Of a DNA stretch of 64,000 nt, positions 19,238 to 27,187 are shown piece by piece (position 1 is the stretch's first letter; each line of letters starts with the position of its first letter). A program made the position numbers and the translations under genes. Source of the stretch: Pseudomonadota bacterium (lineage in GTDB: Bacteria > Pseudomonadota > Alphaproteobacteria > Rhizobiales > MH13). The notes beneath the pieces were generated by a model that did not search any database, was not told the DNA's origin, and saw only the letters and a list, made by a program, of their open reading frames with translations. The stretch is taken from NCBI GenBank assembly GCA_039024915.1, contig JBCCPK010000001.1:310001-374000 (forward strand), in the 5' to 3' direction.

Positions 19238-19347
19238 GAGACAACGAGACAGCCCCTAAAGGGGCTTGTCTCGGTCTGTCTCGCCTCCCGCCGCAATGCC
19301 GGGGTGAGACAATCGAGACTTGTCTCGCCTTTGTCTCGGTCTGTCTC
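19238..19347. repeat. GAGACA/TGTCTC iteron cluster downstream of the primase gene (candidate replication origin)
   Basis: Eight exact hexamers lie in 110 bp: GAGACA at 19238, 19246 and 19306; TGTCTC at 19267, 19277, 19321, 19332 and 19342. The first four flank a hairpin (AGCCCC-TAAA-GGGGCT, 19251-19266). Satellite and phage origins are often iteron arrays next to the replication gene, so this is a plausible binding region for the primase-helicase. Confidence 0.6.
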
Positions 19348-19351
19348 GGTT

Positions 19352-21379
19352 TCACGGGTCCGTCTCCCCTTCGTCCAAGTCGTCAAAATCGTCCGTCAGA
19401 TCGTCCCCCGTTCGCACCAGGGACACTTTAGACTCGGCCAGTTCGATCACGTTCTTCCGCACAAGTTCTCGCAATGCCCTGTTGAACGTGTCCTTACGGC
19501 TGGCGGGACGATCCGAAGTTGAAACTGAAGCGTCGTTTATGGCCGCGTCCCGAAGGGCCGTCCTGTCCACACTTGCCGCGCCGTTCGCTAGTCGTCCGAC
19601 GACCGCCATGACCGCCCGTTCGGTGGGCGACAAACTGGGCGTCGTCTTGGCCGCCCCAGGGGGCAATTCGTCCGCGAACGCCGCCTGAATTTCGTCGCCG
19701 TCGTCGTCGGGGCCGAACCCGTGAACGCCGATGGTGAAGGCAATGTCCAGATCGCACGGGCCGTTGCGGTTCTTCGTCAGTCTGCCCCGGACTATCCCGT
19801 TCTGGTCCTTCGCCGTCAGGTGCAAGGCCATGTCGAGCGCGCCGTTCAAGACGCTATGGCCGCGCGGCGTGTTGCCTTCCGCCTTCGTCCCGTGGTGGAC
19901 CAGAATGACCGCCGCGCCCCACTTGGTCAGCGCCCGCGCGACGGCGACGACTCGGCCCATGCCCTTCGCGTCGTTCTCTTCCAGCCCAGGGAAGGTCATG
20001 GCCAAGGTGTCGATCACGATCAGGCCGGGACGGTCCCGCTTCACCGCGCGCCGCAGTTCCTTCAGATCGGGCGCGTCCTGGGCGAAGAGGTTGGACACGC
20101 CGCCCACCAGCTTGAAGTCCTGGGCGCTGCCATGGGCGGCCCTGAGCGCCCGCACACGCCAGCCCATGCCCGCTTCGTCTTCGGCGGCCACATAAAAGAC
20201 GGACGCTTCTTTCGTCCGCAGTCCGAACGTCTCGCGTCCCTGGGCGACGGCATAGCCGATGCTGGGGGCGATCAGGCTCTTGCCCGCCCCAGGGTCGCCG
20301 AAGATGCAGCCGATTTGCCCAGGCGCGATCAGGCCCTTCACCACATAGCCTTGCGGGGCTTCAGCGGCGCATTCGTCGGGCGTCCTGAAGGTGAGCTTCC
20401 CAGGCTTCGCGGGCGTAGGGTCGTCCAGGCCCAGGATGCGGGCGATCTCGCCATCCAGATCGTCGTCGGCGTCCAGGTCGTCGAAGTCGTCTTCATTGAC
20501 TTCCGGGTCCGGGGGATAGCGCGGGACCTTGCGGCCCGTCTTCCGTCCACTCTTGATCGTGGCCAGACAGGCTTCCTTGCCGTCTTCCTTCAGCAGCCCG
20601 TTCGCCGCGCAGGCGGCCAAGAGCCGGAACCCGACTTCGTTCGCGTCCAGCAGCCCCAGGGCTTCGACGCCGCCCAGGCGGAAGGCCGCGTCGTTCAAGG
20701 CATGGTTGCGCCCGCCGGGTTCTGCGTCTGCCAGGGCCGCGCACACGTCGTCCAGTTCCCGCCGCGCCCAGGCGCGGTCATGGTCGCTCGCGTCCGGGGC
20801 CATGGGCTTCACCGGCTCTTCCGCGCGCCGCATGGGCTTCAGCGCGTCGGGCCAGTCGGGCAGCCCCAGCACGTCGTCGGCGATATGTGTGTCCAGAACT
20901 TCGAAGACGCCCTCTCCGTTGACCGCGCCCATGGCGTGGACGTAGCCGCCTTCGCCCCGCACATCGACTCCGTCTGCGATCTTCGACGCCGAATTGGTCA
21001 GGCCCTTCCGGTGCCGGAAATAGATGTGACTTCCGCCGCTGGGCGTCTGGACGCGGACATGGCTCAGGGCGTCGGGGTCAAGCCCCAGGGACCGAAGGGC
21101 AGCGTGGCCGTCTTTCCCATTCTTCATGTCCACGTCCAGGACGCTCACGCCGCTTTTCGCGCCCGTTGGCATGGCAAACATGGCGTCGGGCCAGCGGTCC
21201 CACCAGCGGCGCACCTGGGCGGCGTCCGCCGTCGCCGCGTCCTTCCACTTCACCAGCGGCTTGCGGTCCTGTGACACCGGGAAAACAGGGATACCAGCGC
21301 GGGCGAGCTTCAGCGCGGCGGCCATGTTGGGGTTGCTCTTCGGTTGTCGAGTGTGGTATTCAGATACCGCGCTGGTCAT
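19352..21379 (-). CDS. Bifunctional primase-polymerase / RepA-like helicase
   Basis: 675 aa replication protein. The N-terminal half is an AEP-type prim-pol domain (GIPVFPVSQDRKPLVKWKDA, then VSVLDVDMKNGKDG with the DxD pair). The C-terminal half is a RepA/RecA-like ATPase: Walker A FGDPGAGKS, Walker B LIVIDTLAMTF, HHGTKAEGNTPRGHSVLNGA, then a winged-helix-like tail. It should replicate the excised element. The frame opens at 21445; ATG 21379 has GGAGAG upstream and gives the natural N-terminus MTSAVSEYHTRQ. It is the first gene of the minus-strand array. Confidence 0.9.
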   Translation of the reverse strand: MTSAVSEYHTRQPKSNPNMAAALKLARAGIPVFPVSQDRKPLVKWKDAATADAAQVRRWWDRWPDAMFAMPTGAKSGVSVLDVDMKNGKDGHAALRSLGLDPDALSHVRVQTPSGGSHIYFRHRKGLTNSASKIADGVDVRGEGGYVHAMGAVNGEGVFEVLDTHIADDVLGLPDWPDALKPMRRAEEPVKPMAPDASDHDRAWARRELDDVCAALADAEPGGRNHALNDAAFRLGGVEALGLLDANEVGFRLLAACAANGLLKEDGKEACLATIKSGRKTGRKVPRYPPDPEVNEDDFDDLDADDDLDGEIARILGLDDPTPAKPGKLTFRTPDECAAEAPQGYVVKGLIAPGQIGCIFGDPGAGKSLIAPSIGYAVAQGRETFGLRTKEASVFYVAAEDEAGMGWRVRALRAAHGSAQDFKLVGGVSNLFAQDAPDLKELRRAVKRDRPGLIVIDTLAMTFPGLEENDAKGMGRVVAVARALTKWGAAVILVHHGTKAEGNTPRGHSVLNGALDMALHLTAKDQNGIVRGRLTKNRNGPCDLDIAFTIGVHGFGPDDDGDEIQAAFADELPPGAAKTTPSLSPTERAVMAVVGRLANGAASVDRTALRDAAINDASVSTSDRPASRKDTFNRALRELVRKNVIELAESKVSLVRTGDDLTDDFDDLDEGETDP

Positions 21380-21429
21380 GCTTCTTCTCTCCGGTTTGGC
21401 AGGACCCGCGTGAGTCCCAATCGGTCTTG

Positions 21430-21469
21430 CCGCCGTCCAGGTCATCCCCCTGGGCGGCGGTTTCCGTTT
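21430..21469 (+). terminator. Hairpin resembling a terminator, in the leader of the primase gene
   Basis: A 12 bp stem (CCGCCGTCCAGG / CCTGGGCGGCGG, one G-T pair, 7 nt loop) is followed on the plus strand by TTTCCGTTT. It could stop plus-strand transcripts or act as a structured leader or operator of the primase transcript. The T tract is imperfect. Confidence 0.4.
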
Positions 21470-21503
21470 CAGGTCGATTGTCGTGAGTTGGCGGGGCTTT
21501 TTG

Positions 21504-21559
21504 GTGGGACACTTTTCCCGAAAAACCCTGAGAAATCATGGGACATTTTGGTGTCCCAC
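21504..21559. repeat. Arm-type GTGGGACA repeats, right end
   Basis: Copies are GTGGGACACTTTT at 21504-21516 (identical to the left-end copy), ATGGGACA at 21538-21545 and TGTCCCAC at 21552-21559. The last two form an inverted repeat around TTTTGG. They lie 39-94 bp inside attR. Confidence 0.6.
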
Positions 21560-21597
21560 TTTCCGTTATCTATCTGATTTTTATAGGTTTCTGCATT

Positions 21598-21613
21598 CCG
21601 CCCCTGGGCACCA
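21598..21613 (+). repeat. Right att core (attR)
   Basis: The second copy of CCGCCCCTGGGCACCA, an orphan tRNA-Phe 3' fragment with no tRNA in front of it. Identity ends at a C/T mismatch on the left and diverges directly after CCA, so 16 bp is the exact core. Chromosomal DNA resumes here; 21614-21730 shows nothing else recognisable. Confidence 0.9.
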
Positions 21614-21730
21614 CTTTTCAGAAAACGGCAGCTTGACCCTGTGGGCCGCAACCTCAACTCAGTCTTCGCGGGCCGCGTGCTCGGTCACAGCTCCCATTCT
21701 GTCCCGTGGCCCATATGAGCTATCGAGGCC

Positions 21731-22537
21731 TCAGCGTGTATTGGCGTCAGGCCAGCCCATGGATCTGATGGCGATCGCTTCGAGGTCGTTCCAAACGCCA
21801 GGAGCGGCTCCAAGAACCGGGCCCGGTGCCTGATCGGCGGCGAAAGGCTGGATGACGCCTCCCGCCTCGTCGATCATCAAGAGACCTGCGACCGCATCCC
21901 AGCTGTTCATTTCTGGCTCAATGTAGCCACCTAGACGCCCCGCAGCCACGTTGGCCAACATATTTGCGCCCGAGCCGTTGCGGTAAAACATGCCGCCGCT
22001 GGCGAGCAGCCCGTCCATGATCGAGGTTACCACCGCACGATCCGCACGATCGTTCGCGCCCACAGCGACCAGAACTTGATTGATGCGCTTCGATGGATCG
22101 AGCTTGAGCGGAGAACTGTTCAAGCGTGCGCCCTGCCCCTTTCGGGCGGCGAAGTGCTCGCCAATGCAGGGAACCTCGATAATGCCGACCAGCGTTTCCG
22201 ACCCCTTGGCCACCGCGATGACGACACACCAGTGCGGCAGTCCCATCAGAAAGGGGACAGTTCCGTCAATCGGATCGATGATCCACGTGTAGCCGCTTGA
22301 GCCCGAAGCCGCGCCGCCCTCTTCGCCCACGATGCCATCATCCGGAAAGGCCGCTTTGATCCCATCACGGATGAGGTCTTCGACGGCACGGTCAGCTATG
22401 GACACCAAATCCAAGGCGCTTGCTTTGGTTTCGATCTCGAGGCTGTCTCGGTTGGAGTAATAGTCAAGCGCGAGCTGGCCAGCACGTTTTGCCAGCGCTG
22501 ATGCCAGCTGCTCGCGCGCGGCGACGGGGTCGGTCAT
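21731..22537 (-). CDS. Inositol monophosphatase family protein
   Basis: 268 aa Mg-dependent phosphatase fold. Metal-binding motifs are present: GEEGG (Glu), WIIDPIDGT (two Asp) and the C-terminal NSWDAVAGLLMIDEAGG. Substrates of the family include inositol phosphate, 3'-phosphoadenosine and histidinol phosphate. The start 8 bp from the ABC ATPase gene suggests it acts on what that transporter brings in, for example a phosphorylated polyol or sugar (inference). ATG 22537 preferred over the TTG at 22543. Confidence 0.88.
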   Translation of the reverse strand: MTDPVAAREQLASALAKRAGQLALDYYSNRDSLEIETKASALDLVSIADRAVEDLIRDGIKAAFPDDGIVGEEGGAASGSSGYTWIIDPIDGTVPFLMGLPHWCVVIAVAKGSETLVGIIEVPCIGEHFAARKGQGARLNSSPLKLDPSKRINQVLVAVGANDRADRAVVTSIMDGLLASGGMFYRNGSGANMLANVAAGRLGGYIEPEMNSWDAVAGLLMIDEAGGVIQPFAADQAPGPVLGAAPGVWNDLEAIAIRSMGWPDANTR

Positions 22538-22544
22538 CGGCAAG

Positions 22545-23564
22545 TCAGTCCTCGTGAACCAAGATCAGGTCTTCAGGGTCCAGCGCCAGGGATACGGCGT
22601 CCCCAGCATCAAAGCGAGGCTCCGAAATCGGCCGGGAAATGAGAAACTCGATCCCCTCATCCTGAACCGCATATTCAACGCGGCTTCCCAGATAGGTGGC
22701 CGACAAAACCTCAGCTGCCCCACCCGCTACAAGGCCTACTCGCTCGGGCCGAATGGTTGCTGTTACTGCGCCATCGGGCGCATCAACTGGAAGATGAAGA
22801 TGAGCCGCGCTGAATGTACCGCCATGGACATGACCATGGATAAGGTTTGCGTCCCCGATGAAGTCGGCGACAAACGTCGAGGTCGGATGTTCGTAAAGCT
22901 CGGTGGGCGTACCAATCTGGGCGATCTTGCCCATCTTCATCACAACGATGTGGTCGGAAACTGCAAGCGCCTCTTCTTGATCGTGGGTGACGTAAACGGC
23001 CGTCAAACCGAAACGCTGTTGCAGCTCACGAATTTCAGCGCGCACTTTTCGGCGCAGCTTTGCATCAACATTTGATAACGGTTCATCGAACAGCAGGACA
23101 TCGGGCTGCTGAACGATGGCGCGGGCAACCGCAACGCGCTGTTGCTGACCACCCGACAGCTCGGACGGCAGGCGTTCGTGTAAGCCACCCAAACCAACTT
23201 GCTCAAGAATATCCCGCGCCTGTTTTTGCGCGTCTGCCTTGGTAACGCGCCGGATCGTCGGGCCGTAGGCAACGTTGTCCAAAACGCTCATGTGCGGGAA
23301 CAGAGCATAGGATTGGAACACCATTCCGACATTGCGCTCCGAGGCCGGGTCCCGGCTGACATCGCGGCCGGCGATCTTCACCTGCCCTTCGCTCGGTAGC
23401 TCCAAACCAGCGATGAGCCGCAAAGACGTCGTTTTCCCGCAACCTGAGGGCCCCAGAAATGTCACCAGTTCCCCCTTCTGGATGGAGAAGTTGATGCGGT
23501 CGACGGCAGTGGTTGCCCCATAGCGCTTGACCACGTCGACGAACTCGATGGCGCTTTCAGTCAT
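22545..23564 (-). CDS. ABC transporter ATP-binding protein, Fe3+/sugar-phosphate/putrescine class
   Basis: 339 aa. Walker A GPSGCGKTT, Q-loop, signature LSGGQQQR, Walker B VLLFDEP and switch His in VTHDQ are all intact, followed by a TOBE-like C-terminal domain. It energises the fused permease encoded 10 bp upstream. The frame opens at 23696, but ATG 23564 gives the normal N-terminus MTESAIEFVDVVKRYG. Order in the operon: binding protein, permease, ATPase, phosphatase. Confidence 0.92.
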   Translation of the reverse strand: MTESAIEFVDVVKRYGATTAVDRINFSIQKGELVTFLGPSGCGKTTSLRLIAGLELPSEGQVKIAGRDVSRDPASERNVGMVFQSYALFPHMSVLDNVAYGPTIRRVTKADAQKQARDILEQVGLGGLHERLPSELSGGQQQRVAVARAIVQQPDVLLFDEPLSNVDAKLRRKVRAEIRELQQRFGLTAVYVTHDQEEALAVSDHIVVMKMGKIAQIGTPTELYEHPTSTFVADFIGDANLIHGHVHGGTFSAAHLHLPVDAPDGAVTATIRPERVGLVAGGAAEVLSATYLGSRVEYAVQDEGIEFLISRPISEPRFDAGDAVSLALDPEDLILVHED

Positions 23565-23574
23565 GAAACGGCCT

Positions 23575-25785
23575 TCACTCTGCAGGAACGGCGGTCGAAG
23601 CCGCATCATCTGATGGCGGCGAGCGCCCCTGCAGTTCCTTGCGTCGGCCCAGCTTGCGGGTGCCGACAAGCAGCTGAATGAGCGCAACGCAGACAATCAT
23701 CACGATCATCAGCGTGGCCGAATAGGCAATAGCCAGTGCGTACTCCCCAGCCTCGACGCGGCCCATAATGTATGCGGTCGCCATGTTGTGGCGCGCCGAA
23801 ACGAGGAATATCACCGCCGAAACCGCCGTCATTGCCGTCACGAACGAATAGACCAGTGCCGTGAACACGGCAGGCTTGATGAGCGGGAGGACGACCCGCC
23901 TCAAGGTCGTCAGGCCGCCACCGCCCATGGTTTGGCTCGCCTCCTCCATACTTTTGTCGATCTGCGCCAGCGCGGCGAGCCCCGCGCGCATACCAACCGG
24001 CATGTTGCGGAAGACAAAGCAGATAACGAGGATTGCCGCCGTCCCGGTCATGTCAACCGGTGGCACGTTGAAAGCCGCAACGTACGAGACGCCGACCACG
24101 GTGCCGGGGATCGCGAAAGAGAGCATGGTACCGAACTCAAATGCTCGGCGGCCGGCAAAGTCTTGCCGAGCGACGAGCCAAGCCGTCAGGATGCCCACCA
24201 AAGTTGTCAGTGGAGCGGCAAGGCCTGAAACCCAAAGGGTCGTCAGCATGGAGTCCCATGCTGAACCGAACAGGCGCAAACCTTCCTCGTTGATCTCGAA
24301 GCGGAACGCGGTGACCAGATGGTTGAAGGTTGGTGTCAGGTCCCAACGACCGATGTCGGTGACGAAGCCGCCGGCGGCGACAATAATGTAGACCGCCAAC
24401 GTGAACACGACCCAGGGGATAACGACGGCGAATACACCGATTTTGAGGATCGGAGGCAACGGCGCCGCGAGGCCAGCGTCCGACTTACCGGTCACCGTGA
24501 CGTAGCTTTTGTTGCCCATCCACTTCATCTGCAACCAGAAGGCGATGAGCGTCAGGCCCAGAAGGATCATGGCAAGCGTCGCCGCGTTGCCCAGATCGTA
24601 GCGCGCACCGACAACGGCGAAGAATATTTTCACCGACAGAACTTCGAAGCCACCGCCCAAAACGATTGGATTACCAAAGTCGGCGAGGCTCTCGATAAAG
24701 GCCAGCAGGAATGCCGCCGCTAAGCCCGGTCGCAGCAGCGGCCAGGTGACCGTTCTGAAAGTCTTCATGGACCGCGCACCGAGCGTGCGCGCCGCTTCCT
24801 CAAGCGTAGGATTGATTGCTTCCAGCGTGGATAGAAGAACCAGAAAGGTGATGGGCGCGAACGCGAGAACCTGCGCCATCAAAACGCCGGGCAATCCGTA
24901 GACCCAGCGCGATGGCCTTACGCCCAGAAGATCCGCGCCCCAGCCCGTGACCAGCCCTGTGCGGCCAAAAAGGACAATAATGGCGACGCCGACCACGAAG
25001 GGCGGGGTAATGATCGGCAGGATAGAGACCGCCCTTAGGGCCCGCTTCATGCGGAAATCTGTGCGGTTGACCAACAGGGCGAGCGCAAGGCCAAGTGCCG
25101 TCGCAAGGGTCGCCGACAGGACTCCCAGTATCACGGTGTTGACCACAACGCCGCACCGCAGGCCGCTATAAAAACACGCCATGCCCCAGAGTTCGGGTGC
25201 AATCAGCCGTTCGACGAAAGTCACCAGCGCCAGATTGCCATCAACGTCGATGAAGGCGGCGAGCCCAAGCTTAAGGATCGGAAAGAAAACAAAGGTCGTC
25301 AGCGCGGCGACGATGCCGACGATCGCGAGAGACGCGAAACGTTCGCCGCGGCAAAATCCGCGCGCGGCGAAGATATCGGACAGGAGGCCTACAAGCATGG
25401 CGCCTGCGATGAAACCGCCCCACCCAAGGCCGGTTTGACCTTGGAGTGCATCGGGAAACACGCCGCCCAACCAGGCAGCATTCGGGCCGCGAAGGCCAAC
25501 GGAGAACGCCTGCCAAATATAGAGGGCAATCGCCGCGACCACGAGACCCAACGCAGCATCACTTGCCTGCCATTTGCGGCGTGTCGCCAGCAAGCAAAGC
25601 GCCGCGATGACGGCAAGCATAGGCCATAACCAGCCGTGACCGCCTAGCGCTTCAGAAAGCGCCGAGGTCGCCGGTCCCGCCCAAAGTGCCTGCGCCTTGT
25701 ACCAAGGCAACAGAACCATCGACGCCACGAGTGCACCGAGCCAGATTGCTCCGGCTCGGTCCGATGTTATGGTTCGCGTTTCCAC
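23575..25785 (-). CDS. ABC transporter permease, two fused transmembrane domains (FbpB/AfuB type)
   Basis: 736 aa inner-membrane protein with two BPD-type permease domains in one chain, as in ferric and sugar-phosphate systems. Two EAA-loop motifs contact the ATPase: EEAARTLGARSMKTFRTVTW in the first half and EEASQTMGGGGLTTLRRVVL in the second. Extra N-terminal membrane helices (residues 1 to about 200) make it longer than FbpB. The start is GTG at 25785, 28 bp after the binding-protein gene. Confidence 0.9.
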   Translation of the reverse strand: METRTITSDRAGAIWLGALVASMVLLPWYKAQALWAGPATSALSEALGGHGWLWPMLAVIAALCLLATRRKWQASDAALGLVVAAIALYIWQAFSVGLRGPNAAWLGGVFPDALQGQTGLGWGGFIAGAMLVGLLSDIFAARGFCRGERFASLAIVGIVAALTTFVFFPILKLGLAAFIDVDGNLALVTFVERLIAPELWGMACFYSGLRCGVVVNTVILGVLSATLATALGLALALLVNRTDFRMKRALRAVSILPIITPPFVVGVAIIVLFGRTGLVTGWGADLLGVRPSRWVYGLPGVLMAQVLAFAPITFLVLLSTLEAINPTLEEAARTLGARSMKTFRTVTWPLLRPGLAAAFLLAFIESLADFGNPIVLGGGFEVLSVKIFFAVVGARYDLGNAATLAMILLGLTLIAFWLQMKWMGNKSYVTVTGKSDAGLAAPLPPILKIGVFAVVIPWVVFTLAVYIIVAAGGFVTDIGRWDLTPTFNHLVTAFRFEINEEGLRLFGSAWDSMLTTLWVSGLAAPLTTLVGILTAWLVARQDFAGRRAFEFGTMLSFAIPGTVVGVSYVAAFNVPPVDMTGTAAILVICFVFRNMPVGMRAGLAALAQIDKSMEEASQTMGGGGLTTLRRVVLPLIKPAVFTALVYSFVTAMTAVSAVIFLVSARHNMATAYIMGRVEAGEYALAIAYSATLMIVMIVCVALIQLLVGTRKLGRRKELQGRSPPSDDAASTAVPAE

Positions 25786-25812
25786 CTCGCGACGCCGCTC
25801 AAACGGGTGGTC

Positions 25813-26835
25813 TTACTGCGGCAGAGAGCCGATCTCATCGTCCCAGCGGGCGAGCAGACGGGTGCGCTCCTCACTCGAACCATAGAGCGCAAAATCGTAA
25901 TCGATCAGCTCGATATCCTCCAGACGAGGCGACGCGTCAGGGGTCGCCGCGTTGACGTTCGATGGGATCTGGAAGCTGTTGGCCGTCGCGCCGATTTCCT
26001 GTGCTTCTGGCGTCAGGGCCCAGTCGTAAAAGGCTTTGGCGGAATCCGGATTTGGACCACCCGCAACAATAGACATTGAACCGACCTCGTAGCCTGTGCC
26101 CTCGCACGGCGCGACGGCTTGAATGGGCGCTCCCTGCACTGTCTGTGCGACAGCGTCGTGCATGAATACAATACCGATGGCGGTTTCGCCGGTTGCGGCC
26201 GCGCGGATCGGGGCCGAGCCTGACTGGGTGTACTGGCTAACATTGGTATGGAGCTGGGCAAGGAACTCAAACGCTTCGTCTTCGCCCATCAACTGCACGA
26301 CAGTAGCCAGCAGCGTATAAGCTGTACCAGACGAATTGGGATTGGCGACCTGCACGTCATCGGCGAAGCGTTCATCGAGCAGATCCGCCCAGCAAGACGG
26401 CGGATTGTCTTCCACCAAGTCGGAATTGTATCCAAATCCGAGGCCACCGGCGTAAATTCCGACGGTTTTGAAGTCAGCGGTTTCCGCCTGACGCACGGCC
26501 CAGTCCTGCAACTGGTCGAGCATTGGGGAGCGATACTCCATCGTCAGGCCTTCTTGCGCGGCCTGCAAATGTGGATCGCCAGTTCCACCCCACCAGACAT
26601 CCCCGCGTGGCTGTTCAGCCTCTGCAGCGAGCTGTGCGAACGTTTCACCCGAAGACCGGCGGGTCATCAGAACCTCGATGCCGGTTTCGCGCTCAAAGGC
26701 TTCCGACATCGCCCGGCACCACTCCTCCTGGACGGAGCAGTAAAGTACCAGTTCGTCCGCCTGAGCGGCTGTCGTCGGTACAAGCGTCGCAGTCCCCGCC
26801 ATCAGTGCCGCGAGCAGCAGAGGTGTCTTTGTCAT
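25813..26835 (-). CDS. ABC transporter periplasmic binding protein, AfuA/FbpA-like
   Basis: 340 aa with a Sec signal peptide (MTKTPLLLAALMAG to about AQA, residue 24). The mature start LVLYCSVQEEWC and WWGGTGDPHLQAAQEGL are typical of the AfuA branch of ferric-type binding proteins. I do not see the adjacent Tyr pair that binds iron in FbpA, so iron is unlikely; AfuA itself binds sugar phosphates. ATG 26835 has GGGAGA five bases upstream. First gene of the minus-strand operon with the phosphatase. Confidence 0.85.
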   Translation of the reverse strand: MTKTPLLLAALMAGTATLVPTTAAQADELVLYCSVQEEWCRAMSEAFERETGIEVLMTRRSSGETFAQLAAEAEQPRGDVWWGGTGDPHLQAAQEGLTMEYRSPMLDQLQDWAVRQAETADFKTVGIYAGGLGFGYNSDLVEDNPPSCWADLLDERFADDVQVANPNSSGTAYTLLATVVQLMGEDEAFEFLAQLHTNVSQYTQSGSAPIRAAATGETAIGIVFMHDAVAQTVQGAPIQAVAPCEGTGYEVGSMSIVAGGPNPDSAKAFYDWALTPEAQEIGATANSFQIPSNVNAATPDASPRLEDIELIDYDFALYGSSEERTRLLARWDDEIGSLPQ

Positions 26836-27187
26836 AATTGTCTCCCGGATGGTGTTTTGGTTTTTATGACGCGCATAAAGGCGCACACCGCAAACAGGCG
26901 CAAGCCCCGAAAGGAACTTCGAGGTGCGTTGCGCTCAACCGGAGAGCAGGAATCGTACCGGGCTTGGGCAAGACGGCCTTAAATCGGGGGAGATCGGTTT
27001 CAACAAGAACCGAGTCAGGCTGTGCCCTGTAGGCGCCCACTCCCAACTGCAATGCTCTATCAGTACAGACCCACATGCAAAAACGCCGATGGTTTTCCTA
27101 CCGTTTACCACACCCAAATTTGTGTGACGGTGGGCAGCTGCTTTTGCCATGGGTATGGTGCGCCCAAGAGAGCCGGAGGAGCCGATC
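26836..27187. promoter_or_regulatory. Divergent intergenic region (352 bp) with an inverted repeat
   Basis: It separates the AfuA-like operon (minus) from the PfkB-GatZ operon (plus) and must hold both promoters. The only symmetrical element I see is CACAC-N8-GTGTG at 27109-27126, about 60 bp in front of the PfkB start, a possible operator. No clear -35/-10 pair and no RNA gene recognised. Confidence 0.4.

Larger units (their letters stand above)
9625..21613. mobile_element. Capsid-forming phage-satellite-like integrated element (cf-PICI type), about 12.0 kb
   Basis: It is bounded by a 16 bp direct repeat of the tRNA-Phe 3' end, with arm-type repeats just inside each boundary. Read on the minus strand, the order is primase-helicase, iterons, terS, terL, three cargo/regulatory genes, portal, protease-capsid, gpW-like, DUF2190, AlpA-like, integrase. 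Head formation and packaging genes are complete, but tail, tape-measure, baseplate, holin and endolysin genes are absent. Known capsid-forming PICIs package their own DNA in small self-encoded heads and take tails from a helper phage, which fits. The alternative is a prophage that lost its tail half; tight overlaps, intact frames and matched ends argue against that. Confidence 0.82.

Noticed and set aside
19721-21274. Plus-strand open frame of 517 codons opposite the primase gene
   Set aside because: Antisense shadow; the minus strand has clear prim-pol and Walker motifs.
9625-21613. Complete temperate prophage or gene transfer agent
   Set aside because: No tail, tape-measure, baseplate, holin or endolysin gene, and only 12 kb. 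The typical RcGTA gene order is absent, while integrase and att sites are present.
9625-21613. CRISPR array or spacer-like repeats in the element
   Set aside because: The repeats found are 6-13 bp iterons with irregular spacing; there is no regular repeat-spacer pattern and no cas gene in the window.
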